Below, in pieces: positions 9,569 through 17,463 of a stretch of DNA of 64,000 nt. Location: assembly GCF_014698845.1 (NCBI RefSeq), contig NZ_JACJTV010000024.1, positions 23,231 through 87,230 of the forward strand. The letters are read 5' to 3'. Position numbers and translations under genes: made by a program. Each line of letters starts with the position of its first letter. Within the stretch, counting starts at the first letter, position 1. A model generated the notes under the pieces. That model was given only the letters and a program-made list of their open reading frames with translations. It was not told where the DNA came from and made no database searches. The stretch is from Coleofasciculus sp. FACHB-1120. Its GTDB lineage: Bacteria; Cyanobacteriota; Cyanobacteriia; Cyanobacteriales; FACHB-T130.

Positions 9569-10132
9569 ATGACGACTGAAGTTGCCGTCGAAAAGAAAAA
9601 GTTAGAAAAACCGCCATTAGAAATTCACTATATGGGTGATCGCGTCCTGCGTCAGCCAGCTAAACGTATTGCCAAGGTAGACCAGGAAATCCGGCAGCTG
9701 ATTCGGGAGATGCTGCAAACCATGTACAGCGCAGATGGCATCGGTTTGGCAGCCCCCCAAGTGGCAGTGCAAAAACAGCTGATTGTCATTGACACCGAAC
9801 CGGATAACGCCGCTAATCAGCCTTTAGTGTTGATTAACCCGACTATCAAGAAATTCGGGCGCGACTTGTGTATGTTTCAAGAAGGCTGTCTTTCTATTCC
9901 TGGCGTTTATATCGACGTGAAGCGCCCGGAAATGGTGGAAGTGGCTTTTAAAGACGAACAGGGACGCCCCCGCACCATGAAGGCGACTGGGCTACTCTCC
10001 CGCGCCATTCAGCACGAGATGGATCACCTCAATGGGGTGCTGTTTGTGGATCGTGTGGAAAATGCGATCGCTTTGAATGAGGAGCTGAAAAAGCATGGCT
10101 TCTCGGCTCAAGCTGTTAAGCCAGTAGCTTAA
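9569..10132 (+). CDS. def: Peptide deformylase
   Basis: A 187-aa peptide deformylase, which removes the formyl group from nascent N termini. All three signature motifs are present: GIGLAAPQV (about 57-65), EGCLSIPG (about 107-114, metal-binding Cys) and QHEMDHLNG (about 147-155, two metal His and catalytic Glu). The N terminus carries about 15 charged residues ahead of the core (MTTEVAVEKKKLEKP), as often in cyanobacteria. Confidence 0.97.
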   Translation: MTTEVAVEKKKLEKPPLEIHYMGDRVLRQPAKRIAKVDQEIRQLIREMLQTMYSADGIGLAAPQVAVQKQLIVIDTEPDNAANQPLVLINPTIKKFGRDLCMFQEGCLSIPGVYIDVKRPEMVEVAFKDEQGRPRTMKATGLLSRAIQHEMDHLNGVLFVDRVENAIALNEELKKHGFSAQAVKPVA

Positions 10133-10146
10133 GGATATCACCGCCC

Positions 10147-10344
10147 ATGATGACCCCGAAAAGTGGTGTATTTTTGCTCGGTTCTTGCGTAGCAGCGATC
10201 GCTGCCGTTGGCTCCATTTTTGAACTCGCTTCTGGAAACCCCGACTTGGGCAACTTGCCTACAGGGATCATCCTGGCTGCCAGTATTCCTCTCGTAGGAT
10301 TTCTGTTCTATGCCGCAGTTCGGGAAGCCAACTCTCACCAATAA
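10147..10344 (+). CDS. Small two-TM membrane protein
   Basis: A 65-aa protein with two hydrophobic segments (VFLLGSCVAAIAAVGSIFEL and GIILAASIPLVGFLFYAAV) separated by a short polar loop (ASGNPDLGNLPT). It lies 14 bp after def on the same strand, so the two are likely cotranscribed. The start is ATG 10147 or 10150. Function is unknown. Confidence 0.65.
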   Translation: MMTPKSGVFLLGSCVAAIAAVGSIFELASGNPDLGNLPTGIILAASIPLVGFLFYAAVREANSHQ

Positions 10345-10397
10345 ATAGCATTGAATCAGGGTGATAGAAATCAACAAAAATCACCTACCAAAGCTTG

Positions 10398-10430
10398 AGA
10401 CCCGATTTCTTGAAGAAATCGGGTTTCTTC
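10398..10430 (+). terminator. Intrinsic terminator after def and the small membrane gene
   Basis: A hairpin with arms CCCGATTTC and GAAATCGGG (10401-10423), followed by TTTCTTC. Confidence 0.75.
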
Positions 10431-10559
10431 TGATAGGGTTTTTTGTGATGAGGTGCTGAGTTGTTAGCTTTTAGCCGGACAGAGGGGGTCAATCCCAGCC
10501 TCTACAACTCCCCACTAATTGCTAAGCTATCGCTAATCGCTTTCTCGCAATCTACTAAA

Positions 10560-11918
10560 ATGACAGGCCAGAGCTACACAAGTGGGTTTCTCCGGCTGCT
10601 TTCTACTGGTGCTGCTGGTACACCACTGCCCCCATACTTGCTTCCGCTCGATCGGGAGGTCGTGATTGGGCGCGAACCCAGTTGTCAAATTGTGTTGGAT
10701 TCTAACCAACATGGTGTTGTATCCAGGCGTCATGCGGCAATCCGTCCCCTGACTCAGTCGGGAGTAGCACCCAATTGGCAAATTTGCGATCTTGATAGTG
10801 CCAATGGTACCTACGTGAACGGGAGACGCTTACAGGGATGTCAAATGTTGCACGCAGGCGATCGCATTGAGTTGGGGCAAAACGGCACAGAATTTATTTT
10901 TGAGTTCCAAGTCCCCTCGATTAAAACTCAATTGTCGTCTCAGCCGTTTGCACCTGTGCAGCCATCCCAGCCAGAAGGAGTAACATTTACCCAGTTATTT
11001 CCGATCTTTTCTACCGGACGAGATTTAACGAAAAAAGCTTATCTAGTACCGGGGATGGTCACAGTCGGATTTGTGGTACTGATGTTTGCCGCTGTCGGCG
11101 AGTCGGTAGTATTCAATCTGTTGCTGGCAGCTTATCTCGCTTGGGCAGCTTATTACTTTGTCTACCAACTTTGCGGCAAGCATAAGCCTTGGTGGGTACT
11201 CCTGGGTTCAGCCGTCACAACCGCGTTGATTTTGGTGAGTCCAGTCTTACTAGCTTTTATCTATGTTTTTCGTGGTATTTTGCCCGGAGACGTAGAAGCG
11301 GTACTCCGCGGTTCGGAACAGGTTAGTTTGATCGACTTTCCCAGTTTGCTAATCCGAATGTTTTTCGGGGCAGGATTAATGGAGGAGTTGCTCAAGGCGT
11401 TGCCGGTGCTGGGATTGTATTTTATTGGGCGGGGATTTCGCTCTCCCTTGCGCGATCGCATTGGCGTCTGGGAACCCTTAGATGGAATCCTGCTGGGAAC
11501 CGCCTCAGCAGTTGGCTTCACGCTTTTAGAAACCCTGGGTCAATACATACCCCAGATTATCCAAAATGTGACGCTGCAAGCTGGAGAAGGCGCTGGGGAA
11601 TTGGTGGGATTGCAACTCTTGATTCCCCGAATTTTAGGATCGGTGGCAGGGCACATGGCTTACAGCGGCTATCTAGGTTATTTCATTGGGCTGAGTGCCC
11701 TGAAGCCCAAGAAGCGCTGGACAATTTTGCTGATTGGTTATTTGACAGCATCAGGACTCCATGCGTTGTGGAACGCTACAGGCGCTGTCAGCGGCTTGTT
11801 GTTGGCGGTGGTGGGAATCATTTCCTATGCCTTTTTGACCGCCGCAATTCTCAAAGCGCGGGCTTTATCTCCAACGCGAAATTCAAATTTTGCCACCCGT
11901 TTTACTGCCCCGCCATAG
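10560..11918 (+). CDS. FHA domain fused to PrsW-type intramembrane protease
   Basis: A protein of about 452 aa from ATG 10560 (MTGQSYTSGF); an upstream non-ATG start would add 33 unconserved residues. Residues about 25-115 are an FHA phosphothreonine-binding domain (VVIGREPSCQIVL, SRRHAAI, DSANGTYVNGRRL). A multi-TM PrsW-like domain follows, with the paired glutamates of MEELLKALPVLGLYF, LLGTASAVGFTLLETLGQY, the histidine in RILGSVAGHMAYSGY and HALWNATG. PrsW cleaves anti-sigma factors in Bacillus; here the FHA domain suggests control by Ser/Thr phosphorylation. Its substrate is unknown. Confidence 0.85.
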   Translation: MTGQSYTSGFLRLLSTGAAGTPLPPYLLPLDREVVIGREPSCQIVLDSNQHGVVSRRHAAIRPLTQSGVAPNWQICDLDSANGTYVNGRRLQGCQMLHAGDRIELGQNGTEFIFEFQVPSIKTQLSSQPFAPVQPSQPEGVTFTQLFPIFSTGRDLTKKAYLVPGMVTVGFVVLMFAAVGESVVFNLLLAAYLAWAAYYFVYQLCGKHKPWWVLLGSAVTTALILVSPVLLAFIYVFRGILPGDVEAVLRGSEQVSLIDFPSLLIRMFFGAGLMEELLKALPVLGLYFIGRGFRSPLRDRIGVWEPLDGILLGTASAVGFTLLETLGQYIPQIIQNVTLQAGEGAGELVGLQLLIPRILGSVAGHMAYSGYLGYFIGLSALKPKKRWTILLIGYLTASGLHALWNATGAVSGLLLAVVGIISYAFLTAAILKARALSPTRNSNFATRFTAPP

Positions 11919-11975
11919 TTAGTAGTGCAATTAAAAATTAAGAATGTAAAATGGCAACTCTTACATTTTGCATTT

Positions 11976-13046
11976 TTAGTTTTTAATTTCCTTGCACCAT
12001 TCTAAAATTCGATTCCACGCCCACCAAGGATCGGGATCTCCTGCTTGACGCTGACATTCTCGACTGCTGATGTAGCCAACATGACCACCATATTGTGTCA
12101 GCACTAAACTAATGTCAGGATTGCGATCACTAGCCGCTTGCAACTCAGGCACAATTGAAGGGTCAAACATCGGATCGTCAGCGGCGTACAGAATCAGAGT
12201 CGGTTTTTTAAAGTGAGGCAACAGGTGTAAGGCACTGCTGGCGTCATAATACGCTTCGACGGATGGAAAGCCCAATCGCCCGATTACCAGCTCATTGTCA
12301 AAGCCCCAAATGCTGTTAGCCTGCTCAATCGCTGCGGGATCGATTGCTTCAGGATGAGCATGATAAACGCGCCATGCCAGTCTTTTTAATTCTCGCGCGA
12401 TCGCTTGTTCTAAATACTTACCTAACGGATGTTTCACCAAATAAGATAGGGAACGGTTGGAATCCAGGCTGGGACAAATCACCGCAGCCCCCCCAATTTC
12501 CCTTTCTTGCAACCCTAGTTCCTGGCTTCTCCCAGTTAACAACTGCTGTGACGCTTTCACCGCCCATAGGGCTAGTTGCCCTCCTAACGAGTACCCCGTG
12601 AACCAAAACGGTGCAGGACAACCCATCGCCTTAGCTTGGGCAGCAATGTAGACAAAATCTTCTCCCTCGTACAAGCCATCAGAAGTCAAGGTAGGAGACA
12701 ACTGAGCGGTTTTTCCGTGGGCACGCCAATCAAATAGCACCACTGCATAACCTTGTGCAAATGCTTTGCGACCCAACAGTCTCAGAAACCATTGATTCTC
12801 CAAATCGCCAGTAATGCCATAAGTACCCACAATCGTACTGTGAGGGCGATCGGGGATGGCAACCCAACCATAAATTGGCACTTCTCCAGCACCTGTAAAA
12901 GTTGTCTCCTGATAACTTGGCTCCGGATCTACAGATGTCTTCTCCCATTCACGCCCCGCCCGCAAAGCGGTATATAAGGTCATTGCCAGACCATTTCTCA
13001 ACAACCTAGGCGGCGTATAGGACAAATTCGGCATCAACAAGCGCAT
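11976..13046 (-). CDS. Alpha/beta hydrolase
   Basis: A 356-aa alpha/beta-fold hydrolase. The nucleophile elbow is GYSLGG (near residue 150), a GITG oxyanion strand lies near 76, and the acid and base are probably in ILYAADDPMFD and GGHVGYIS. The overall pattern fits the YheT/EMB8-like group. There is no signal peptide. It faces the FHA-PrsW gene (convergent) and is followed upstream by the ExoD gene on the same strand. Substrate is unknown. Confidence 0.8.
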   Translation of the reverse strand: MRLLMPNLSYTPPRLLRNGLAMTLYTALRAGREWEKTSVDPEPSYQETTFTGAGEVPIYGWVAIPDRPHSTIVGTYGITGDLENQWFLRLLGRKAFAQGYAVVLFDWRAHGKTAQLSPTLTSDGLYEGEDFVYIAAQAKAMGCPAPFWFTGYSLGGQLALWAVKASQQLLTGRSQELGLQEREIGGAAVICPSLDSNRSLSYLVKHPLGKYLEQAIARELKRLAWRVYHAHPEAIDPAAIEQANSIWGFDNELVIGRLGFPSVEAYYDASSALHLLPHFKKPTLILYAADDPMFDPSIVPELQAASDRNPDISLVLTQYGGHVGYISSRECQRQAGDPDPWWAWNRILEWCKEIKN

Positions 13047-13225
13047 CTGTGGAGTTCTGAGAATTATCTGAGCATTAACTTAATACAGCTTAACAAAGTA
13101 ACGCCGCGTGCCTAAATCCTATTGAAATATTGAAAAACAATCATGGTAAAGGTATCGAGATATACGTCTCTACCCTTCTATCTCGTAACCCTAAAAAACG
13201 AGAAATTGCTAAATTATAGAATTCA

Positions 13226-13831
13226 CTAAAACAAGTTTTGCAGAAACGAACTCAACGCTTGCCAGAAGGTGCCAGCCGCCACTGCAAACAATAAAGTAAT
13301 TGCAGCAGTTAGTCCATAGCTGAAACACATCAATAACCCATCAGCTTCTAACATAGCGATGACGAGTAGCAAAATCCCAATGGTTGGAATCGGATTCGTA
13401 AAAGGGATGGGTAACATCAGCAACACAGACAGCCATGCAATACAAAGCCCGTTTAATTGCCAAATTTGAGGATTTTCTGCGAGCCAGCGTAACCGAGGAC
13501 GAGTTACTTTCTCCAGAAACCCCGTGACTTTTTGCAGGTTTTTTAAAAGTTGCTGGGCAAACCAGCGGGGAAATTGGAACTTACGAATTCTTTTAGGTAG
13601 CCAAGGAAAACGCTGCCCTAAAGCCATTTGCAACGCTAATATCAAGCTGCCGCTACCCAAAATCACTGTAAATCCGGGTGGCATCGGAAACAGAAACGGC
13701 AAAACCAGTAACGCGATAACTAAACTGAAGCCCCGTTCAGAAGTTTCTGCCAGAACATCCGCTAGAGTTAACGGTTGATTCGCTAACTTTTCTAGAAGAG
13801 ATTTGATATTTTGAGAGAATCTGAGGTGCAT
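13226..13831 (-). CDS. Exopolysaccharide synthesis protein, ExoD family
   Basis: A 201-aa membrane protein matching the ExoD family: an N-terminal LTLADVLAETSERGFSLVIAL, then LPFLFPMPPGFTVILG with the conserved prolines, GQRFPWLPKRIR, and a C-terminal set of hydrophobic helices including LMLPIPFTNPIPTIGILLL. ExoD affects exopolysaccharide production in rhizobia by an unknown mechanism. Confidence 0.85.
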   Translation of the reverse strand: MHLRFSQNIKSLLEKLANQPLTLADVLAETSERGFSLVIALLVLPFLFPMPPGFTVILGSGSLILALQMALGQRFPWLPKRIRKFQFPRWFAQQLLKNLQKVTGFLEKVTRPRLRWLAENPQIWQLNGLCIAWLSVLLMLPIPFTNPIPTIGILLLVIAMLEADGLLMCFSYGLTAAITLLFAVAAGTFWQALSSFLQNLF

Positions 13832-14239
13832 GGGGTGTTGAATTCTCGGCTTCTAGATTAACTTGTTTTCAATAAATAAACATCTTTATTTAATTTTAAT
13901 GTAGAGTCGGTTTGATTTTTAAAACGACATTTAAAGATTGGCTAGAGAAAAAAATGTAGTGGTGTAAAGCAAAGCAACCCCTGCTTCTACAGACAGAACC
14001 ATTAAATAAATGCCATTCAATATGGATTTTATCGAGGAGGCTCTCATTGCTGGCTGTAGCACAAGATGTTTACACAATTGCGATCCCTACTTTATTTTAG
14101 CTAGCCATTCTGTCCGATGAGAATACCTTAGGAGATACTAAATCTTGCAGTTGGTTACTCACTTAGGAACAACAACTAGCGATGCACCCGCCGCAAAGAG
14201 TGCTGTTAACCTCCCGAAGACGGAGGTGTTTTAGAAGGG
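13832..14239. other. Intergenic region without a recognised gene
   Basis: About 400 bp upstream of the ExoD gene, AT-rich near 13860-13960. A short hairpin (ACCTCC...GGAGGT) lies near 14210-14230. I see no RNA gene or repeat here. Confidence 0.5.
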
Positions 14240-14533
14240 GTGAGCAAATTGGGCAAAAGCCTGACTTCGCCAAGCGTCCATTACTCTAACCAAAAAAGCC
14301 ACAGATTGAGAATACCTCCGAGGCTAGCTGGGTATCCTTTCCAGGGATTCCGTAATGGGGAAATTATTGTACCTGCCCAAGACGCTCCTGAACCAGTGGA
14401 AGCGATCGCCTATCGGGGTCAGAAAAATATAATGATGTTTTGTAACAAAAATTCTACTTCTTGCATAAAAACCGGAATTAGACCGATATCTATACAGAGG
14501 GGACGGGTCTACCGACAAGCAGACCCTTGTTAA
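14240..14533 (+). CDS. Doubtful small ORF
   Basis: A 97-aa frame from GTG 14240 with no recognisable family. The middle (HRLRIPPRLAGYPFQGF) looks protein-like, but the C-terminal third is cysteine- and arginine-rich and unlike a normal protein. It could be a degraded gene. Nothing else is seen between 14534 and 14759. Confidence 0.25.
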   Translation: MSKLGKSLTSPSVHYSNQKSHRLRIPPRLAGYPFQGFRNGEIIVPAQDAPEPVEAIAYRGQKNIMMFCNKNSTSCIKTGIRPISIQRGRVYRQADPC

Positions 14534-14759
14534 CACCCCTCAAATCCTCTCCCACGTCGTCCATAGGAGCCTCTAGAATGACTGATTAAATGAACTGTTG
14601 GCTAAATTAAGTCGAACTCGATCGGCACTACAAGGCAGCCAGGACATAGAAGTACACTTTCTAATTCCTTGTCTGAGGCTCTATCGGGTTATTACTGAAG
14701 CACCAATCAAAACGAAAATTACGCCTGATACTACTCAGAGAATAAAGCCGGTAAAGTGT

Positions 14760-15392
14760 CTACTCAGGGGACTGATTTTGTGCTGAAGGATCAAGGTCGT
14801 TGAGTTGTCTAAGTGCATACCGGGCAACTGCTAAACTCAACCGTGCCCGTTCGCTCTCCGATAACTCATCCCAATCACCTGGGCGGGCAATGTCAGCCTC
14901 TGAGCCTCGCATGGCGGAAGCCAAAGGACGTGCCCACACTTGCAACACATCTTCTCCCCACTCCGGCAGCAGCTCTTGAACGCACTGTACCATCTGATCC
15001 GCAATGGACAAAGGGCTTGATACAACCTGTTGGGCTTTGTGAGCGATCGCATCCAGCCAAGCTTGGGGAACGCGGGCGGCGAACCGTTCGCTCAAACTAG
15101 ATGTAATTGTAATCTCTACAGCTTTCGGCACAACTGCCACATTCGCATTCGCCCAACATTGGTCAAACTTTGCGTAGAGCGCTTGCGACCCTCTGCTGAT
15201 TTCTTCATCTAACCATCCCTCAAGCTCAAACCCTTGTTCCAGCTCTGTCCAATAAGCTTCCGCATTTGGATCGGCAGGATTCCAGGGATAGGGAGCTTCA
15301 TCAGGCTGAAGGAGTGTTTCTAGTAGCTCTGCTTGCACTTGAGAAAGAGAATTTTCATAACATTCTGAATTGATTGATTTCCTTACCATCAC
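14760..15392 (-). CDS. Hypothetical protein beside the CHAT-FHA gene
   Basis: A 210-aa acidic soluble protein, mostly helical, with a Trp/Pro-rich start (PYPWNPADPNAEAYWTELEQGFEL). I recognise no domain. It follows the CHAT-FHA gene on the same strand with a 94-bp gap, so it may share its transcript and work with it as substrate or partner; that is inference from position only. Confidence 0.7.
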   Translation of the reverse strand: MMVRKSINSECYENSLSQVQAELLETLLQPDEAPYPWNPADPNAEAYWTELEQGFELEGWLDEEISRGSQALYAKFDQCWANANVAVVPKAVEITITSSLSERFAARVPQAWLDAIAHKAQQVVSSPLSIADQMVQCVQELLPEWGEDVLQVWARPLASAMRGSEADIARPGDWDELSESERARLSLAVARYALRQLNDLDPSAQNQSPE

Positions 15393-15486
15393 GATGCTCC
15401 TGTGTCTTTATATACCGTTCTTTGCAGGGGTAGATACAGCGGCACTTTAGCGAGTTCCGTAAATATTATTTAGCAGTCCATATTCT

Positions 15487-17109
15487 TTAGAGCGATCGCT
15501 TTAAGTGTGCCCTAGACATCGCTCTATCTTGATTAATGAACTCCCAAGTCTCACTCTGCATACTCCCAAACTTTATCTGATCTCCCGATTGCAAAGGTAC
15601 TTCCCGATGATAGACTTCCTGCCAACCATTATTAGGTCTTAAAATGTACGTGCCGTACCGAGATATATCTTTTAGCAAATAAGTAAGTTGACCGTCCGGG
15701 AGAGCATCACAAAGAATTTCAGCGTGTTCTCGAGAAACTTCCTGTTTTCTGATCACCAAGTCATTGCCATCCGGATTACGACCCACTCGCAAAATCGTGC
15801 CCCTAATTAGGGAAACTTCGCCAGTTCCTATCGAACGGAGATAGGCAGAAGATAAAGGCAGTGCAGTCACTGTCTCCGGTTCAATCAGCTTCCCCTCAAA
15901 ATCCGGGTGCATATAGAGAATCGGCAAAGTCCAGGCTGGTTGGTTGAACTTGTAAAGCGTCAACAACTTTTGCCTTGCCACCGCCACCGCCTCATCAATG
16001 GGCATTCGTGCTGTTAGAGCTTGTGCAAAAGCCTGAATAAACGACAGAGCCTCCTCATCGGCAATCGAGTCGCGCATTCCCAAAACTGCTGGAACACCGT
16101 GATGGATTAATACCTCTGCCAAACTGCTGCGGGGCAAACTTTGTTGGTTGTGCCGTTCTGGTTGAGCGCCCCAACAGGCATTAAACACTGCCAGCGTCAC
16201 CTGGCGGCGAACCAAAACCTGGGCTAACTCTGTACCATTGATCCTGGCATCAGGTCGCAAAAACAGTAATCCACCATCCGCTGCCGGGACGCCATGACCG
16301 GCATAAAACAAGATGTTGTAATTTTCAGTTTCCAGGCGTGAAATCAATTCTGCTTTTGTAGGTTGTAAAAGCGTATCTACATTGCACAGAACTGTCGCAC
16401 CCGTGTTTTCGCCCTCTGCGTATAAGCTTGGTCGTCCGCAGCGTTCCAAAATATTAGCCAGCGCCTCTGCTTCTTGTTCCAGCTGTAAGTTGGGAGCAAT
16501 TTCGCTTTTAGTATCATGTCCAAGTACCAACAGAATGTTTAAATCTGGTTTTAAGCGCTGGCGTGGCAGCGGATCAACTGCATAGCTAGTCCGACTAAAC
16601 AAAAGTTGTTGTGATAGGGAAATCGCCTGTTTCCCTGGTTCGGGCTGCATAATTTCCCAAGGCACAGGAATTAATTCTGGGTCTAAAATTTCTAACCGCA
16701 GTCGCAGACGCTTTTCCCGCCCAATTGCAATTCCCTGGCTTTGAGCGAAACTATTTTGAATTTCCCCATTAAATAACCACTTCCAGAGGCTGATTCCTAA
16801 GTCTTGCATCAGACGAGCCGTATACGGAAGTGTCTGACCGTTGGCATTCAGAGGATCGGGTGAAGCTGTCGAGGGGAGCGGGATTGCCTGATGCACCAAC
16901 GGGACATCAGGTAGTCCCCGTGGGGAAAACACTTCCTGCCATGCTAGCCACTTTTGGGTCAACATTTCAGGCCAAGTACAGTCATGCAGGACGTGACCAC
17001 CCGGACAGGGTGCCGTCCTCACCAAAATGGCAAAATGTTCTGCCCCAAGGGTAGTTTTAGAGAGCCGATCGATGGCTAAACTGAGGCAGGGATTCTCAGA
17101 CTGGTACAT
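15487..17109 (-). CDS. CHAT domain (caspase-like protease) with C-terminal FHA domain
   Basis: A 540-aa protein. Residues about 150-410 are a CHAT domain, a caspase-fold protease related to separase and TPR-CHAT: catalytic His in LFYAGHG (about 272) and Cys in FNACWGA (about 312). A C-terminal FHA domain (about 430-525) has TILRVGRNPDGNDL, VSREHAEI and DISRYGTYI. The fusion suggests proteolysis directed to phosphothreonine-bearing partners. The PP2C phosphatase gene upstream on the same strand and the 210-aa protein downstream make a compact signalling cluster. The catalytic dyad appears intact. Confidence 0.85.
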   Translation of the reverse strand: MYQSENPCLSLAIDRLSKTTLGAEHFAILVRTAPCPGGHVLHDCTWPEMLTQKWLAWQEVFSPRGLPDVPLVHQAIPLPSTASPDPLNANGQTLPYTARLMQDLGISLWKWLFNGEIQNSFAQSQGIAIGREKRLRLRLEILDPELIPVPWEIMQPEPGKQAISLSQQLLFSRTSYAVDPLPRQRLKPDLNILLVLGHDTKSEIAPNLQLEQEAEALANILERCGRPSLYAEGENTGATVLCNVDTLLQPTKAELISRLETENYNILFYAGHGVPAADGGLLFLRPDARINGTELAQVLVRRQVTLAVFNACWGAQPERHNQQSLPRSSLAEVLIHHGVPAVLGMRDSIADEEALSFIQAFAQALTARMPIDEAVAVARQKLLTLYKFNQPAWTLPILYMHPDFEGKLIEPETVTALPLSSAYLRSIGTGEVSLIRGTILRVGRNPDGNDLVIRKQEVSREHAEILCDALPDGQLTYLLKDISRYGTYILRPNNGWQEVYHREVPLQSGDQIKFGSMQSETWEFINQDRAMSRAHLKRSL

Positions 17110-17463
17110 TCTAAAGACATTAACCTTAAACCAAGCACTATACGAGGTTTTTTATCAGTCTACCCGAACAGCAGGAGAATACTCACCGAATATTCTTCAC
17201 TCACTCTTGTCGCTTCAAATCAGGTTATTGAAGAGATGTTTTAGGTTGAGCGATTCACTATCAATCGTTTTTGGGTAGTGAATCGTGAGTAATAGGTCAC
17301 AATCCCCTAAGAGTCGTTGCCAGCAGCAAAAAACAACTGAGCTAGAGACGCGATAAATTGCACCTTTATCAATTGGCTAATCCCTCCCAACTAGGGACTA
17401 TCCGAGAACACCGAACCCTGACAAAAACCTAAGCCCTAATAATTAAAGGCTAGCAACTAATTG
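17110..17463. other. Intergenic region, likely promoter of the CHAT-FHA gene
   Basis: About 350 bp between the PP2C stop and the CHAT-FHA start, both genes on the minus strand. I see no terminator hairpin or conserved motif. Confidence 0.4.

Noticed and set aside
14324..14536. Antisense ORF opposite the doubtful 14240 ORF
   Set aside because: No family or ribosome binding site; both frames may be chance openings in a degraded region.
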